A DNA stretch of 64,000 bases from Acinetobacter brisouii CIP 110357 (GTDB lineage: Bacteria > Pseudomonadota > Gammaproteobacteria > Pseudomonadales > Moraxellaceae). Positions within the stretch are counted from its first letter, which is position 1, and each line of letters starts with the position of its first letter. Under the pieces are notes generated by a model. The model did no database searches. It saw only the letters and a program-made list of their open reading frames with translations, and had not been told where the DNA came from. This document shows positions 1 through 7,991 of the stretch, piece by piece. The stretch spans positions 186,001 to 250,000 of the forward strand of contig NZ_KI530763.1 in assembly GCF_000488275.1 (NCBI RefSeq). Reading direction: 5' to 3'. The position numbers and the translations under genes were made by a program.

Positions 1-625
1 TATAGACACCTTTAGAAGTTGCTGGTTTTAACTTTTTCAAGTCAGCAATCAAAGTTTCAACGTTTTGACGAACAGCTTCAGCAGAGAAACCTACTTGACC
101 AATCGCAGCGTGGATAATACCCGCTTTGTCTACACGGTAACGTGCTTGACCAGATTTTGCATTTTTAACTGCATTTGCAACGTCTGGAGTAACAGTACCG
201 ACTTTCGGGTTTGGCATCAAACCACGTGGACCAAGGATCGTACCCAATTTACCTACAACGCGCATTGCGTCTGGAGCAGCAATCACTACATCAAAGTCAA
301 GGTTGCCGCCTTGGATGCTCTCAGCAAGATCATCAAAACCAACAACATCTGCACCAGCAGCTTTAGCTGCTTCTGCATTCGCGCCTTGAGCAAATACTGC
401 AACACGTACAGTTTTACCAGTACCTGCAGGAAGTGTAGTCGCACCACGAACAACCTGATCAGATTTACGAGGGTCAACACCCAAGTTTACCGCAACATCC
501 AAAGACTCTTTGAATTTAGCAGCAGGTAGACTAGAAAGAACTTGTACTGCTTCTTCCAAAGTGTAAACTTTGTTTGCTTCAATAGCAGCAGCAATGGCTT
601 TTTGACGTTTAGTTAACTTTGCCAT
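1..625 (-). CDS. rplA: 50S ribosomal protein L1 (partial, C-terminus off the left edge)
   Basis: L1 forms the L1 stalk of the large ribosomal subunit near the E site and, in relatives, represses translation of its own rplK-rplA message. About 208 of the usual roughly 230 residues are visible, beginning [16 protein letters not shown] at the ATG complementary to 623-625. The family stretch [18 protein letters not shown] is intact. The gene follows rplK after only 3 bases, so the two are co-transcribed. The ORF is open at the window edge, so the truncation is an artefact of the cut and not a broken gene. Confidence 0.97.
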   Translation of the reverse strand, partial: MAKLTKRQKAIAAAIEANKVYTLEEAVQVLSSLPAAKFKESLDVAVNLGVDPRKSDQVVRGATTLPAGTGKTVRVAVFAQGANAEAAKAAGADVVGFDDLAESIQGGNLDFDVVIAAPDAMRVVGKLGTILGPRGLMPNPKVGTVTPDVANAVKNAKSGQARYRVDKAGIIHAAIGQVGFSAEAVRQNVETLIADLKKLKPATSKGVY

Positions 626-628
626 GTC

Positions 629-1057
629 TTATAGCTCCACTTCCAAGCCCATAGAACGTGCAGAACCAGCGATGGTACGAACACGTGCGTCTAAATCAGC
701 ACCAGTTAAGTCTGGTTCTTTAGTAGTCGCAATTTCTTCTAACTGAGCACGAGTCAACTTACCAACTTTAGTTTTGTTAGGTACAGATGAACCCTTTTGG
801 ATACCAGCAGCTTTCTTAAGAAGAATAGATGCAGGTGGAGTTTTCATGATAAATGTGAACGACTTGTCGTTGTACACAGTGATCACGACTGGAATTGGCA
901 AACCAACTTCAAGCTTTTGAGTCGCAGCATTGAATTCTTTACAGAATGCCATGATGTTAACACCACGTTGACCCAATGCAGGACCAATTGGTGGAGATGG
1001 ATTTGCTTTACCAGCTGGAACTTGCAGCTTGATATAGCCGTCAATCTTCTTAGCCAT
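629..1057 (-). CDS. rplK: 50S ribosomal protein L11
   Basis: L11 binds 23S rRNA at the GTPase-associated centre and is needed for RelA activation by uncharged tRNA. The 142-residue product has the expected length. The N-terminal [20 protein letters not shown] segment (residues 14-33) with its proline-rich linker and the C-terminal RNA-binding part ending [12 protein letters not shown] are typical. It lies between nusG and rplA on the minus strand. The 110-base leader between nusG and this gene holds hairpins and a strong Shine-Dalgarno sequence (AGAGG) and is where L1 feedback would act. Confidence 0.98.
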   Translation of the reverse strand: MAKKIDGYIKLQVPAGKANPSPPIGPALGQRGVNIMAFCKEFNAATQKLEVGLPIPVVITVYNDKSFTFIMKTPPASILLKKAAGIQKGSSVPNKTKVGKLTRAQLEEIATTKEPDLTGADLDARVRTIAGSARSMGLEVEL

Positions 1058-1131
1058 TTTAAATTACCTCTGGGTACAAACGCCGCTAGGCTCCCCAACT
1101 ATTCTCGCAACACAATTGTTACAATAACAAT

Positions 1132-1148
1132 GCCCGAATAAATCGGGC
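1132..1148 (-). other. Hairpin in the nusG-rplK intercistronic leader
   Basis: A 6-bp GC-rich stem (GCCCGA/TCGGGC, loop ATAAA) sits just after the nusG stop. In the minus-strand message it is followed by ATTGTTATTGTAACAA, itself a small inverted repeat, and has no good U-run. It is therefore better read as a processing or partial-termination element inside the operon than as a true terminator. Confidence 0.4.
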
Positions 1149-1167
1149 GTTTTCCAACCAATTCAAA

Positions 1168-1701
1168 TTAAATGGTTTTTTCGACTTGGCGAAATTCCAA
1201 TTCAACTTGAGTTGGTCGATTAAATACATTAATCGTCAACGTTAAACGTGACTTTTCGTATTGAACTTCTTCCACCACACCTTTAAAGTCTGTGAATGGA
1301 CCGTCAATAACCAATAATTCTTCACCTGGTTCAAACATCGTCTTGGGACGAGGTGCTTCACCTGTACTACGTACACGAGCAAGAATCGCATCTGCTTCGC
1401 GCTGAGTAATCGGTGCAGGTTTTTCTGGTGTACCACCAATAAAGCCCAATACTTTTGGACATTCTTTAACAATGTGCCAAGTATCGTCATTCATTTCCAT
1501 TTCGACTAACACATAGCCAGGAAAGAATTTACGCTCAGACTTGCGTTTTTTACCGTCCTTCATTTCTACCACTTCTTCGGTAGGAACAAGAACATCACCA
1601 AAGCTATCGGCAACAGTACTACGCTGGATTCGGTCTTTGAGTGAGCGCATCACTTGTTTTTCATAACCTGAATAGGCATGAATAATATACCAACGTTTCA
1701 T
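1168..1701 (-). CDS. nusG: Transcription termination/antitermination factor NusG
   Basis: NusG binds RNA polymerase and links it to Rho or to the ribosome. The 177-residue protein has the NGN domain (MKRWYIIHAYSGYEKQV at the start, FFPGYVLVEMEMND in the middle) and a C-terminal KOW domain (GPFTDFKGVVEEVQYEKSR, roughly residues 134-152). Start and length match the family. It lies 6 bases downstream of secE in the classical secE-nusG-rplK-rplA order. Confidence 0.98.
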   Translation of the reverse strand: MKRWYIIHAYSGYEKQVMRSLKDRIQRSTVADSFGDVLVPTEEVVEMKDGKKRKSERKFFPGYVLVEMEMNDDTWHIVKECPKVLGFIGGTPEKPAPITQREADAILARVRSTGEAPRPKTMFEPGEELLVIDGPFTDFKGVVEEVQYEKSRLTLTINVFNRPTQVELEFRQVEKTI

Positions 1702-1707
1702 AGCTTC

Positions 1708-2148
1708 TTACCCGATAATCAACTTCACTAACCAGCCCAAAGCGTAGTCAAAACACCACAACACAATTGAAGCGATAACAACAACAAGCACCACTTGCCA
1801 TGAGGTTGTTACGGTTTCTTGCTTGGTTGGCCAAGTTACTCGACGTAATTCTACGCGTGCGTCCTTCAGTAAATGGATAAACCCTTTACCTTGGTGGGTG
1901 GCGTATAATAAACCTAAAGCCACGATGATACAAGCTAAAATTGCACCTATACGCGTCCAAACATTATTGGCTGGTGCCCAGTATGCTGGCAGATACTGAT
2001 TCACCAAAGTTGCACAAATAAATAAAATAATCGCAACAATCCACAGGACAACATCCAAAGGGGAGCCAGAACGAACAACTTCAGCAGAATTATTTCTTTG
2101 AGGGATTGGCGCGTCGCTTAATGCGTCACGCGATTTATCATTCGACAT
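1708..2148 (-). CDS. secE: Preprotein translocase subunit SecE
   Basis: SecE clamps SecY in the inner-membrane Sec channel. The 146-residue product is the long, three-helix type found in enteric bacteria and pseudomonads. Hydrophobic segments lie near residues 32-48, 66-83 and 118-140, and the conserved cytoplasmic signature ARVELRRVTWPTKQET precedes the last helix. The polar N-terminus (about 30 residues) is poorly conserved in this family. It is the first protein gene after tRNA-Trp and is tightly linked to nusG. Confidence 0.96.
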   Translation of the reverse strand: MSNDKSRDALSDAPIPQRNNSAEVVRSGSPLDVVLWIVAIILFICATLVNQYLPAYWAPANNVWTRIGAILACIIVALGLLYATHQGKGFIHLLKDARVELRRVTWPTKQETVTTSWQVVLVVVIASIVLWCFDYALGWLVKLIIG

Positions 2149-2228
2149 GGGTGTACTCGTCGTAGAATTCGCGACTTATTATAAGACAATTTAGCTCAGT
2201 CAGCATCAAGCTTTAACTTTGAAATAAA

Positions 2229-2304
2229 TGGCAGGTTAGGAGGGACTCGAACCCCCAACATTCGGTTTTGGAGACCGACGCTCTACCAATTGAACTACTA
2301 ACCT
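2229..2304 (-). tRNA. tRNA-Trp (CCA)
   Basis: The 76-base cloverleaf on the minus strand reads AGGTTAG at the 5' end and has a 7-bp acceptor stem, a T-loop GGTTCGAGTCC and an encoded 3' CCA. The anticodon loop CTCCAAA carries CCA, decoding UGG. It sits between tuf and secE, as in pseudomonads. Confidence 0.97.
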
Positions 2305-2310
2305 ACAAAG

Positions 2311-2338
2311 TAAACCGAGAATCTAAATTCTCGGTTTA
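2311..2338 (-). other. Perfect 12-bp hairpin between tuf and tRNA-Trp
   Basis: TAAACCGAGAAT and its exact reverse complement flank a 4-base loop. The stem starts 16 bases after the tuf stop and ends 6 bases before the tRNA-Trp 5' end. In the minus-strand RNA it is followed by CUUUG rather than a U-run, so it is probably a processing hairpin or a leaky terminator that lowers expression of the downstream tRNA and secE genes. Confidence 0.55.
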
Positions 2339-2354
2339 AATATCACAACAGATA

Positions 2355-3545
2355 TTATGCAGTTACTTTCGCAACAACACCAGCACCTACAGTACGACCA
2401 CCTTCACGGATCGCGAAGCGTAAACCAGCGTCCATTGCGATTGGGTGGATCAATTCTACTGACATTTCTACGTTGTCACCAGGCATAACCATTTCAACGC
2501 CTTCTTTAAGAGAGATAGCGCCAGTTACGTCAGTTGTACGGAAGTAGAACTGTGGACGGTAACCGTTTAGGAATGGAGTGTGACGACCACCTTCGTCTTT
2601 AGAAAGTACGTATACTTCTGCGTCGAATTTAGTGTGTGGCTTGATTGTACCTGGTTTAGCAAGTACTTGACCACGTTGTACGTCTTCACGTTTAGTACCA
2701 CGTAGAAGAACACCACAGTTCTCGCCCGCACGACCTTCGTCTAGAAGTTTACGGAACATTTCTACGCCAGTTACAGTTGTTTTAACTGTATCTTTAATAC
2801 CAACGATTTCTACTTCTTCGCCTACTTTAACGATACCAGACTCAACACGGCCTGTTACTACAGTACCACGACCAGAAATTGAGAATACGTCTTCGATTGG
2901 CATCAAGAATGCTTTGTCGATAGCACGTTCTGGTTCTGGAATGTAAGAGTCAAGTGCTGCAACTAGGTCAAGAACTGATTGCTCGCCGTAAGGACCAGCT
3001 TCACCGTTAAGAGCAGCAAGCGCTGAACCACGGATTACAGGAGTGTCATCACCAGGGAAGTTATAAGCAGAAAGAAGTTCACGAACTTCCATTTCTACCA
3101 ATTCAAGTAATTCTTCGTCATCTACAAGGTCGCATTTGTTCAAGAATACGATGATGTAAGGTACACCTACCTGACGAGAAAGAAGGATGTGTTCACGAGT
3201 TTGTGGCATTGGACCATCAGTCGCTGCACATACAAGGATCGCACCGTCCATCTGAGCAGCACCAGTAATCATGTTTTTAACATAATCGGCGTGTCCTGGG
3301 CAGTCAACGTGCGCGTAGTGACGAATTGGAGAATCGTATTCTACGTGTGAAGTATTAATTGTAATACCACGTGCTTTTTCTTCTGGAGCTGAGTCGATTT
3401 GCGAGTAATCTTTCGCTTCGCCGCCGTAAGTTTTCGCACAGATCGTTGCGATTGCAGCAGTAAGAGTTGTTTTACCATGGTCAACGTGACCAATTGTGCC
3501 CACGTTTACGTGTGGCTTATTACGTTCAAACTTGGCTTTAGCCAT
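2355..3545 (-). CDS. tuf: Elongation factor Tu
   Basis: EF-Tu is the GTPase that delivers aminoacyl-tRNA to the ribosome. The 396-residue protein has all G motifs: GHVDHGKT (residues 19-26), the switch [23 protein letters not shown] and NKCD. Domains II and III follow and end [10 protein letters not shown]. Its position after the tRNA Thr-Tyr-Gly-Thr cluster equals that of tufB in E. coli. A second copy in the str operon is usual in this group, but it is not in the window. Codon use is strongly biased, as expected for a very highly expressed gene. Confidence 0.98.
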   Translation of the reverse strand: MAKAKFERNKPHVNVGTIGHVDHGKTTLTAAIATICAKTYGGEAKDYSQIDSAPEEKARGITINTSHVEYDSPIRHYAHVDCPGHADYVKNMITGAAQMDGAILVCAATDGPMPQTREHILLSRQVGVPYIIVFLNKCDLVDDEELLELVEMEVRELLSAYNFPGDDTPVIRGSALAALNGEAGPYGEQSVLDLVAALDSYIPEPERAIDKAFLMPIEDVFSISGRGTVVTGRVESGIVKVGEEVEIVGIKDTVKTTVTGVEMFRKLLDEGRAGENCGVLLRGTKREDVQRGQVLAKPGTIKPHTKFDAEVYVLSKDEGGRHTPFLNGYRPQFYFRTTDVTGAISLKEGVEMVMPGDNVEMSVELIHPIAMDAGLRFAIREGGRTVGAGVVAKVTA

Positions 3546-3716
3546 GATGATCTTCCTCGTTTACGTCGAAAGCAAGCTACAAGAGGCTACAAAAGACACC
3601 GAAGCTACACAACACATCGACATATAGTCTAAAAAAACAGACGCCCAATACTTTAAAAGCAGACTAATAAGCCTGCTTCTTTAAAAATTTGTAGATATTT
3701 CTACTAAACTGTAATC

Positions 3717-3791
<75 letters not shown>

Positions 3792-3803
3792 GATAAGCTT
3801 CGA

Positions 3804-3879
3804 TGGAGCGGGAGACGAGGTTCGAACTCGCGACATGCAGCTTGGAAGGCTGCCGCTCTACCAACTGAGCTACTCCCGC
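3804..3879 (-). tRNA. tRNA-Gly (TCC)
   Basis: 76-base cloverleaf on the minus strand beginning GCGGGAGTAGCTCAG. The anticodon loop CTTCCAA gives TCC (glycine GGA/GGG), and CCA is encoded. Equivalent to E. coli glyT. Confidence 0.97.
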
Positions 3880-3916
3880 GTGTTGGTATGTATACCACTT
3901 CATTCGAAGTTAAATA

Positions 3917-4000
3917 TGGTGGTGAGAGAAGGATTCGAACCTTCGAAGCTTTCGCGACAGAGTTACAGTCTGTTCCCTTTGACCGCTCGGGAATCTCACC
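3917..4000 (-). tRNA. tRNA-Tyr (GTA)
   Basis: 84-base class II tRNA with a long variable arm on the minus strand, beginning GGTGAGATTCCCGAG. The anticodon loop CTGTAAC gives GTA (tyrosine), and CCA is encoded. Equivalent to E. coli tyrU. Confidence 0.97.
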
Positions 4001-4054
4001 AAATCACACTTATTTCAGTGCTGTTCTTACTCAACCAAACTTCACACTTTTAAA

Positions 4055-4130
<76 letters not shown>

Positions 4131-4171
4131 GTTTCTTAGTGTTTCGTACGTTTCGTATCGGAACGGTGTGC

Positions 4172-4199
4172 AGTTTAGCAAAACTCAGAAATGATGCAA
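4172..4199 (-). promoter_or_regulatory. Probable promoter of the tRNA-tuf operon
   Basis: On the minus strand, TTGCAT (4199-4194) and TAAACT (4177-4172) are separated by 16 bases. The GC-rich discriminator GCACACCG that follows is typical of stringently controlled stable-RNA promoters. The start of transcription would fall about 35 bases before the first tRNA-Thr. Confidence 0.6.
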
Positions 4200-4221
4200 G
4201 CGGTTTTTTAAAAAAAACCGC
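4200..4221 (-). terminator. Hairpin at the 3' end of trpE
   Basis: GCGGTTTTTT (4200-4209) pairs with AAAAAACCGC (4212-4221), just after the trpE stop. It directly abuts the -35 box of the tRNA-tuf promoter, so end and start of the two units are packed together. The loop is very short and no separate U-run follows, so its efficiency is uncertain. Confidence 0.5.
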
Positions 4222-4228
4222 GAAAAAC

Positions 4229-5722
4229 TCATAAAATCAATCCATTTGATGATAATTCAACCGCTTTGATCACTGCGCGAGCTTTTATTTGGGTTTCATT
4301 CCATTCAGATTCAGGATTTGAGTCTGCAACTAGCCCCGCTCCAGCCTGTACATAGACTTTATGATCACGAATAACACAGGTACGAATCGCAATCGACATG
4401 TCCATTTCACCATGCCAACCCAAATATCCGACTGCACCACCAAAAATACCGCGTTTTACGGGTTCAACTTCGTCAATAATTTCCATTGCACGGATTTTAG
4501 GTGCACCAGATAGTGTTCCCGCTGGGAATGTAGCTTTAAAAACATCCAAAGCATCGACATCATCCCGTACTTCACCTTGTACATTCGAAACAATGTGCAT
4601 CACATGTGAGTAACGTTCGATTACCATACGGTCAGTCACTTGCACTTTTCCAATTTTAGACACACGCCCAACATCATTGCGCCCTAGATCGATCAGCATG
4701 AGATGCTCAGCAATTTCTTTTTCATCAGAAAGCAGGTCTTTTTCCAGTGCCAAGTCTTCTTCTTTTGTTTTACCACGTGGACGCGTACCAGCAAGTGGAC
4801 GCACAGTGGCGATTCCATTTTCTAAACGGGAAAGAATTTCAGGTGATGAACCCACAATATGGAATGGTTTTTGATCGGTTAAGGTGTGCCCTTGCACCAA
4901 AAATAGATAAGGTGATGGGTTGAGATGACGTAATGCACGATACACCTGCAAAGGTTCACCATCGAAGTCTGACACCATACGATGACCAGGCACCACCTGC
5001 ATCACATCGCCCGCACGGATATACTCTTTGACTTTCTCAACCGATTGTAAAAATTTCTCTTTACCTGTAAGGGATTCAAAATGTGGTGCTGTATGTGGTT
5101 TGGCTTCTAGGCTAATTGGTGTATTGAGCTGTTTTTCAATCTCATCAAGTTGCTGCTGTGCTTTGTGGTAGGCATCAGCATCTTGTGTATCTGCATGCAC
5201 AATAATAAATAAGGTATCTTTCAAGTTATCAAAAACAATCACGGTTTTTGACAGCATCATCCAGATATCGGGCAAGCCAACAGGGTCTTGATTTGGAATA
5301 TGCTTCAGGCGTGGCTCAATATAACGTACAGCATCATAGCCAAAATAACCGACCAGTCCGCCTGTAAAACTCGGTAACTCAGGTATTTGTTGTTGTGTTG
5401 GGACTTTAAACTGAGCCTGGAAGTCACGAATATATTGAAATGGGTCACTACATGACTGTTGAGTAATCTGCCCATCAGGTTGTTGAACTGTGAGCTGACC
5501 TTCATTACAAGAAAAGATGGTGGATTCACCCAATCCAATAATTGAGTAACGCGCCCAGTTTTCGCCACCCTCTACTGACTCAAATAAATAAGCTTGTGCA
5601 TGCTGTTTCAGGCGAGCAAACACCGACAACGGTGTATCCGTATCTGCCAAACGGCGACGGTAAACAGGAATGGTATTAAAACCTTGTTGCTGGAGCTGTT
5701 GGAATAATTCAGGAGTCATCAT
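4229..5722 (-). CDS. trpE: Anthranilate synthase component I
   Basis: TrpE converts chorismate to anthranilate, using ammonia from the TrpG glutaminase; this is the first step of tryptophan synthesis. The 497-residue protein has the N-terminal domain with an LFES motif (residues 46-49), the counterpart of the LLES tryptophan-feedback site. The C-terminal chorismate-binding domain has RPLAGTRPRGKT, LIDLGRNDVGRV, TFPAGTLSGAPKIRAMEII and the terminal GAGLVADSNPESE. It is separate from trpGDC, which is normal for Acinetobacter and Pseudomonas. ATG codons at 5722 and 5719 are both possible starts. It follows gph on the same strand. Confidence 0.97.
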   Translation of the reverse strand: MMTPELFQQLQQQGFNTIPVYRRRLADTDTPLSVFARLKQHAQAYLFESVEGGENWARYSIIGLGESTIFSCNEGQLTVQQPDGQITQQSCSDPFQYIRDFQAQFKVPTQQQIPELPSFTGGLVGYFGYDAVRYIEPRLKHIPNQDPVGLPDIWMMLSKTVIVFDNLKDTLFIIVHADTQDADAYHKAQQQLDEIEKQLNTPISLEAKPHTAPHFESLTGKEKFLQSVEKVKEYIRAGDVMQVVPGHRMVSDFDGEPLQVYRALRHLNPSPYLFLVQGHTLTDQKPFHIVGSSPEILSRLENGIATVRPLAGTRPRGKTKEEDLALEKDLLSDEKEIAEHLMLIDLGRNDVGRVSKIGKVQVTDRMVIERYSHVMHIVSNVQGEVRDDVDALDVFKATFPAGTLSGAPKIRAMEIIDEVEPVKRGIFGGAVGYLGWHGEMDMSIAIRTCVIRDHKVYVQAGAGLVADSNPESEWNETQIKARAVIKAVELSSNGLIL

Positions 5723-5851
5723 ATATGGAATGCCTTTTATTTTAAAAATAGGGTTGATCAGTCAAAACTCGGTTAAGCGCGGTTATGAGCGACGCCATCG
5801 AAAAAAGGTGATCATATTCATTCCAAAATTCCTGTACTTATTAAACAAACA

Positions 5852-6523
5852 TTAAACGATTAAGGTTTCGAGAGTATCAATCACTTGCTGCGGTTGGCAA
5901 GCAGAAATATCTTCACCATGATTATAGCCATAACTCATTACCACACAGTCAATCCCTGCACGACGTGCAGCCTCGACATCATTGCTTGAGTCACCAATCA
6001 TGAGCGTCTTTTCAGGTTGTACCTGAAAGAAATCCATAGCATGCAACAGTGGCATCGGATCAGGTTTACGTTTAGGCAAACTATCCCCACCAACAACCAA
6101 ACTAAAGAAGTTCCCGACTTCAAGTTTATTGAGCAGAATTTTTGCCAGATGCTCAGGTTTGTTGGTCACACACGCCATATTTAACTGCTGTGACTGGCAA
6201 TACTGTAGAAAAGGCAAAACACCGTCAAACAACTGACTTTCTACACACAGTTCCAGTTCATAGACTGCCAAGTATTTTTCCAATAGCCGCCGATGTTGCT
6301 CAGGATCAATCTGTCCCTGTAAATGCATTAGCACCCGATCACAAAGCTTGGATGTCCCCTGCCCAACCCATTCACGGATTTGCGTTTCAGTGACAAGCGG
6401 ATAGCCGAGCTGTTGCAGGGTCAGATTCATGGCGCGAAACATATCTGCTGCGGTATCGATTAAGGTGCCATCTAAATCAAATAAAATGACATTTCGCTGC
6501 TGTAATCGGCTGACCGATGACAT
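5852..6523 (-). CDS. gph: Phosphoglycolate phosphatase (HAD family)
   Basis: Gph removes phosphate from 2-phosphoglycolate formed from DNA 3'-phosphoglycolate repair products. The 223-residue protein has HAD motif I DLDGTLIDT with the nucleophile D16 and D18, motif II VTNKPE, the motif III lysine in KRKPDP, and motif IV IGDSSNDVEAARRAG. The cap domain between motifs I and II is of the Gph type. The message has a strong Shine-Dalgarno sequence (AAAAGGAG). It precedes trpE, a pairing seen in pseudomonads. A related phosphatase specificity cannot be excluded. Confidence 0.9.
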   Translation of the reverse strand: MSSVSRLQQRNVILFDLDGTLIDTAADMFRAMNLTLQQLGYPLVTETQIREWVGQGTSKLCDRVLMHLQGQIDPEQHRRLLEKYLAVYELELCVESQLFDGVLPFLQYCQSQQLNMACVTNKPEHLAKILLNKLEVGNFFSLVVGGDSLPKRKPDPMPLLHAMDFFQVQPEKTLMIGDSSNDVEAARRAGIDCVVMSYGYNHGEDISACQPQQVIDTLETLIV

Positions 6524-6542
6524 GGGTTTCTCCTTTTAAGTA

Positions 6543-6563
6543 TGAGGTTGTGTTGCAACCTCA
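6543..6563 (-). other. Intercistronic hairpin between the FHA gene and gph
   Basis: TGAGGTTG and CAACCTCA form a perfect 8-bp stem with a 5-base loop, between the stop of the FHA gene and the ribosome binding site of gph. There is no U-run, so it more likely stabilises or processes the message than ends it. Confidence 0.45.
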
Positions 6564-6573
6564 CCACTTCGTC

Positions 6574-7218
6574 TTATTTAAAGAATACAAATGCCAAAAC
6601 AACCAAAATAATGATCGCAATGATGGTCATCAACCCAACTGATACATTTTTCTGTTGTTCGACTTCCTGCTCAACACGAGATGCAGGCAGCTCAATAGGT
6701 ACTGGTGTAGGTTCAGCCTTAGCATGAGGGTCGATACCTTCAGGAATTGGTGCAGGTTTTGGTACAGAGACCTGTTGTGGCATGCCTTCACGGCTGAGTG
6801 TCGTTTCTGCTGCGCGCTCTGTTAAGCTTGGCATACCCTGCTCATTCATTTTTTGAGCATGATTATCTGATTCTGTTTGGCTCGCGGCTTTAGGTAATTC
6901 AAGATTTTCATCAATGACTAAGTCTGCGTTTTCAGCCAGTAGCGCAAATTTTAAGTTCGCAAATTGAACAATATCACCTTGTGCTAACAGCGTCTCTTGA
7001 GCAATACGCAAATCATTCACAAACGTACCATTCGATGAATTTAAATCGGTTAACCACAATTGATCATCACGAACGTTCAATGCTGCATGGCGGCGGGAAA
7101 TCGCCGAAGATTGCAAAATAAGGTCACAGTCTTGATGACGTCCAACCAGCATATCTTGTTTTACTTCGATTTCCTGACCCTGTAATTCATCAGAAATCGC
7201 CTGTAGTGTCCAACTCAT
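6574..7218 (-). CDS. FHA-domain protein with C-terminal membrane anchor
   Basis: Forkhead-associated domains bind phosphothreonine peptides. The 214-residue protein has the FHA fold at about residues 20-95: GRHQDCDLIL, then SAISRRHAAL (the conserved S and H) and LNSSNGTFVND (the conserved N). A long acidic and proline-rich linker follows, with PVPKPAPIPEG-type repeats. One hydrophobic helix closes the protein (about 190-212, VGLMTIIAIIILVVLAFVF). The FHA domain should face the cytoplasm with the tail in the inner membrane. No kinase, phosphatase or type VI gene is adjacent, so its partner is unknown. It may share a message with gph and trpE. Confidence 0.85.
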   Translation of the reverse strand: MSWTLQAISDELQGQEIEVKQDMLVGRHQDCDLILQSSAISRRHAALNVRDDQLWLTDLNSSNGTFVNDLRIAQETLLAQGDIVQFANLKFALLAENADLVIDENLELPKAASQTESDNHAQKMNEQGMPSLTERAAETTLSREGMPQQVSVPKPAPIPEGIDPHAKAEPTPVPIELPASRVEQEVEQQKNVSVGLMTIIAIIILVVLAFVFFK

Positions 7219-7450
7219 ATTGATTTCCCATTTTCTCGTTTCATATAGAATAACATGTTTAGCCGATCATGCTGCCCTGTCAGCTCAATGATTCAATTCA
7301 CTTTATCGTTAAACAGCGCTGTGTGACACGAGCCTATCTAGATGGTTTATTGAGCAATATCCCTAATCTGAATTGCATTTTCAGCGGCCTCATACGAAGT
7401 GTGATTCAATTTTTAAATACCTACCAACAAAATCACAAAGATTTAAGTTT

Positions 7451-7477
7451 TAAAAAAGCCTGCTATTGAGCAGGCTT
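7451..7477 (-). terminator. Rho-independent terminator of ridA
   Basis: AAGCCTGCT/AGCAGGCTT forms a 9-bp stem with a 4-base loop. Read on the minus strand it is followed by TTTTTT. It lies 25 bases after the ridA stop. The rest of the gap back to the FHA gene (7219-7450) shows no supported gene. Confidence 0.85.
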
Positions 7478-7501
7478 GTCTATTTATCATCACATTCATT
7501 T

Positions 7502-7936
7502 TTAACGCTTATGCTCAGATTGATGTTTTAAACTCGCAGCCGTTAAACAATTTTCATCTTCAAGGACATGTTGTTCTGCAACTGCTTGAACTTCAATTTC
7601 AATTTTATATTCCGAGTCAATCAGTTTCACCCCTAAAGCAGCACGAGCAGGTGGACAGCCTTCTGGCACCCAATCCTCCCAAACCGCATTCATTTGTGCA
7701 TAATCACCCACAGAAGCTAAATAAATTCGAGCGCAAACGATATCTTTTTTACTGGCGCCCGCATGTGCAAGCAAGCGATCTATAAATTTCAGAACTTCCT
7801 TGGTCTGGCCTTCAACATCTAAAATTGTATTTTCAGCCACCTGCCCTGAAATATAGATAAAATTTGCTGAACCTACATGAGCAATGGTCATTTCACTAAA
7901 TCGTGGACCTATTTCATGCCGTGTAATCGTCACCAT
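7502..7936 (-). CDS. RidA/YjgF/UK114 family protein
   Basis: RidA proteins hydrolyse reactive enamine/imine intermediates released by PLP enzymes. The 144-residue product has the family fold, with SGQVAENTILDVEGQTKEVL and the conserved arginine in ARIYLASVGDY. The C-terminal part reads PEGCPPARAALGVKLIDSEYKIEIEVQA, where the canonical family has a conserved RxxV-E pattern. About 15 extra polar residues follow. It is likely a RidA subfamily member of the type found beside catabolic genes rather than the archetypal RidA, so no symbol is given. The start is set by AGGAG 9 bases upstream. Confidence 0.85.
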   Translation of the reverse strand: MVTITRHEIGPRFSEMTIAHVGSANFIYISGQVAENTILDVEGQTKEVLKFIDRLLAHAGASKKDIVCARIYLASVGDYAQMNAVWEDWVPEGCPPARAALGVKLIDSEYKIEIEVQAVAEQHVLEDENCLTAASLKHQSEHKR

Positions 7937-7991
7937 TTGAATTCTCCTTATTCTTTATTTCACAATATCTAATTACATGGCACAGATGTTG

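Noticed and set aside
65..529. 154-codon plus-strand ORF
   Set aside because: Lies antisense to rplA; composition and sequence are those of a shadow frame.
7269..7469. 66-codon ORF between the FHA gene and ridA
   Set aside because: No ribosome binding site or recognisable sequence, and it runs into the ridA terminator.
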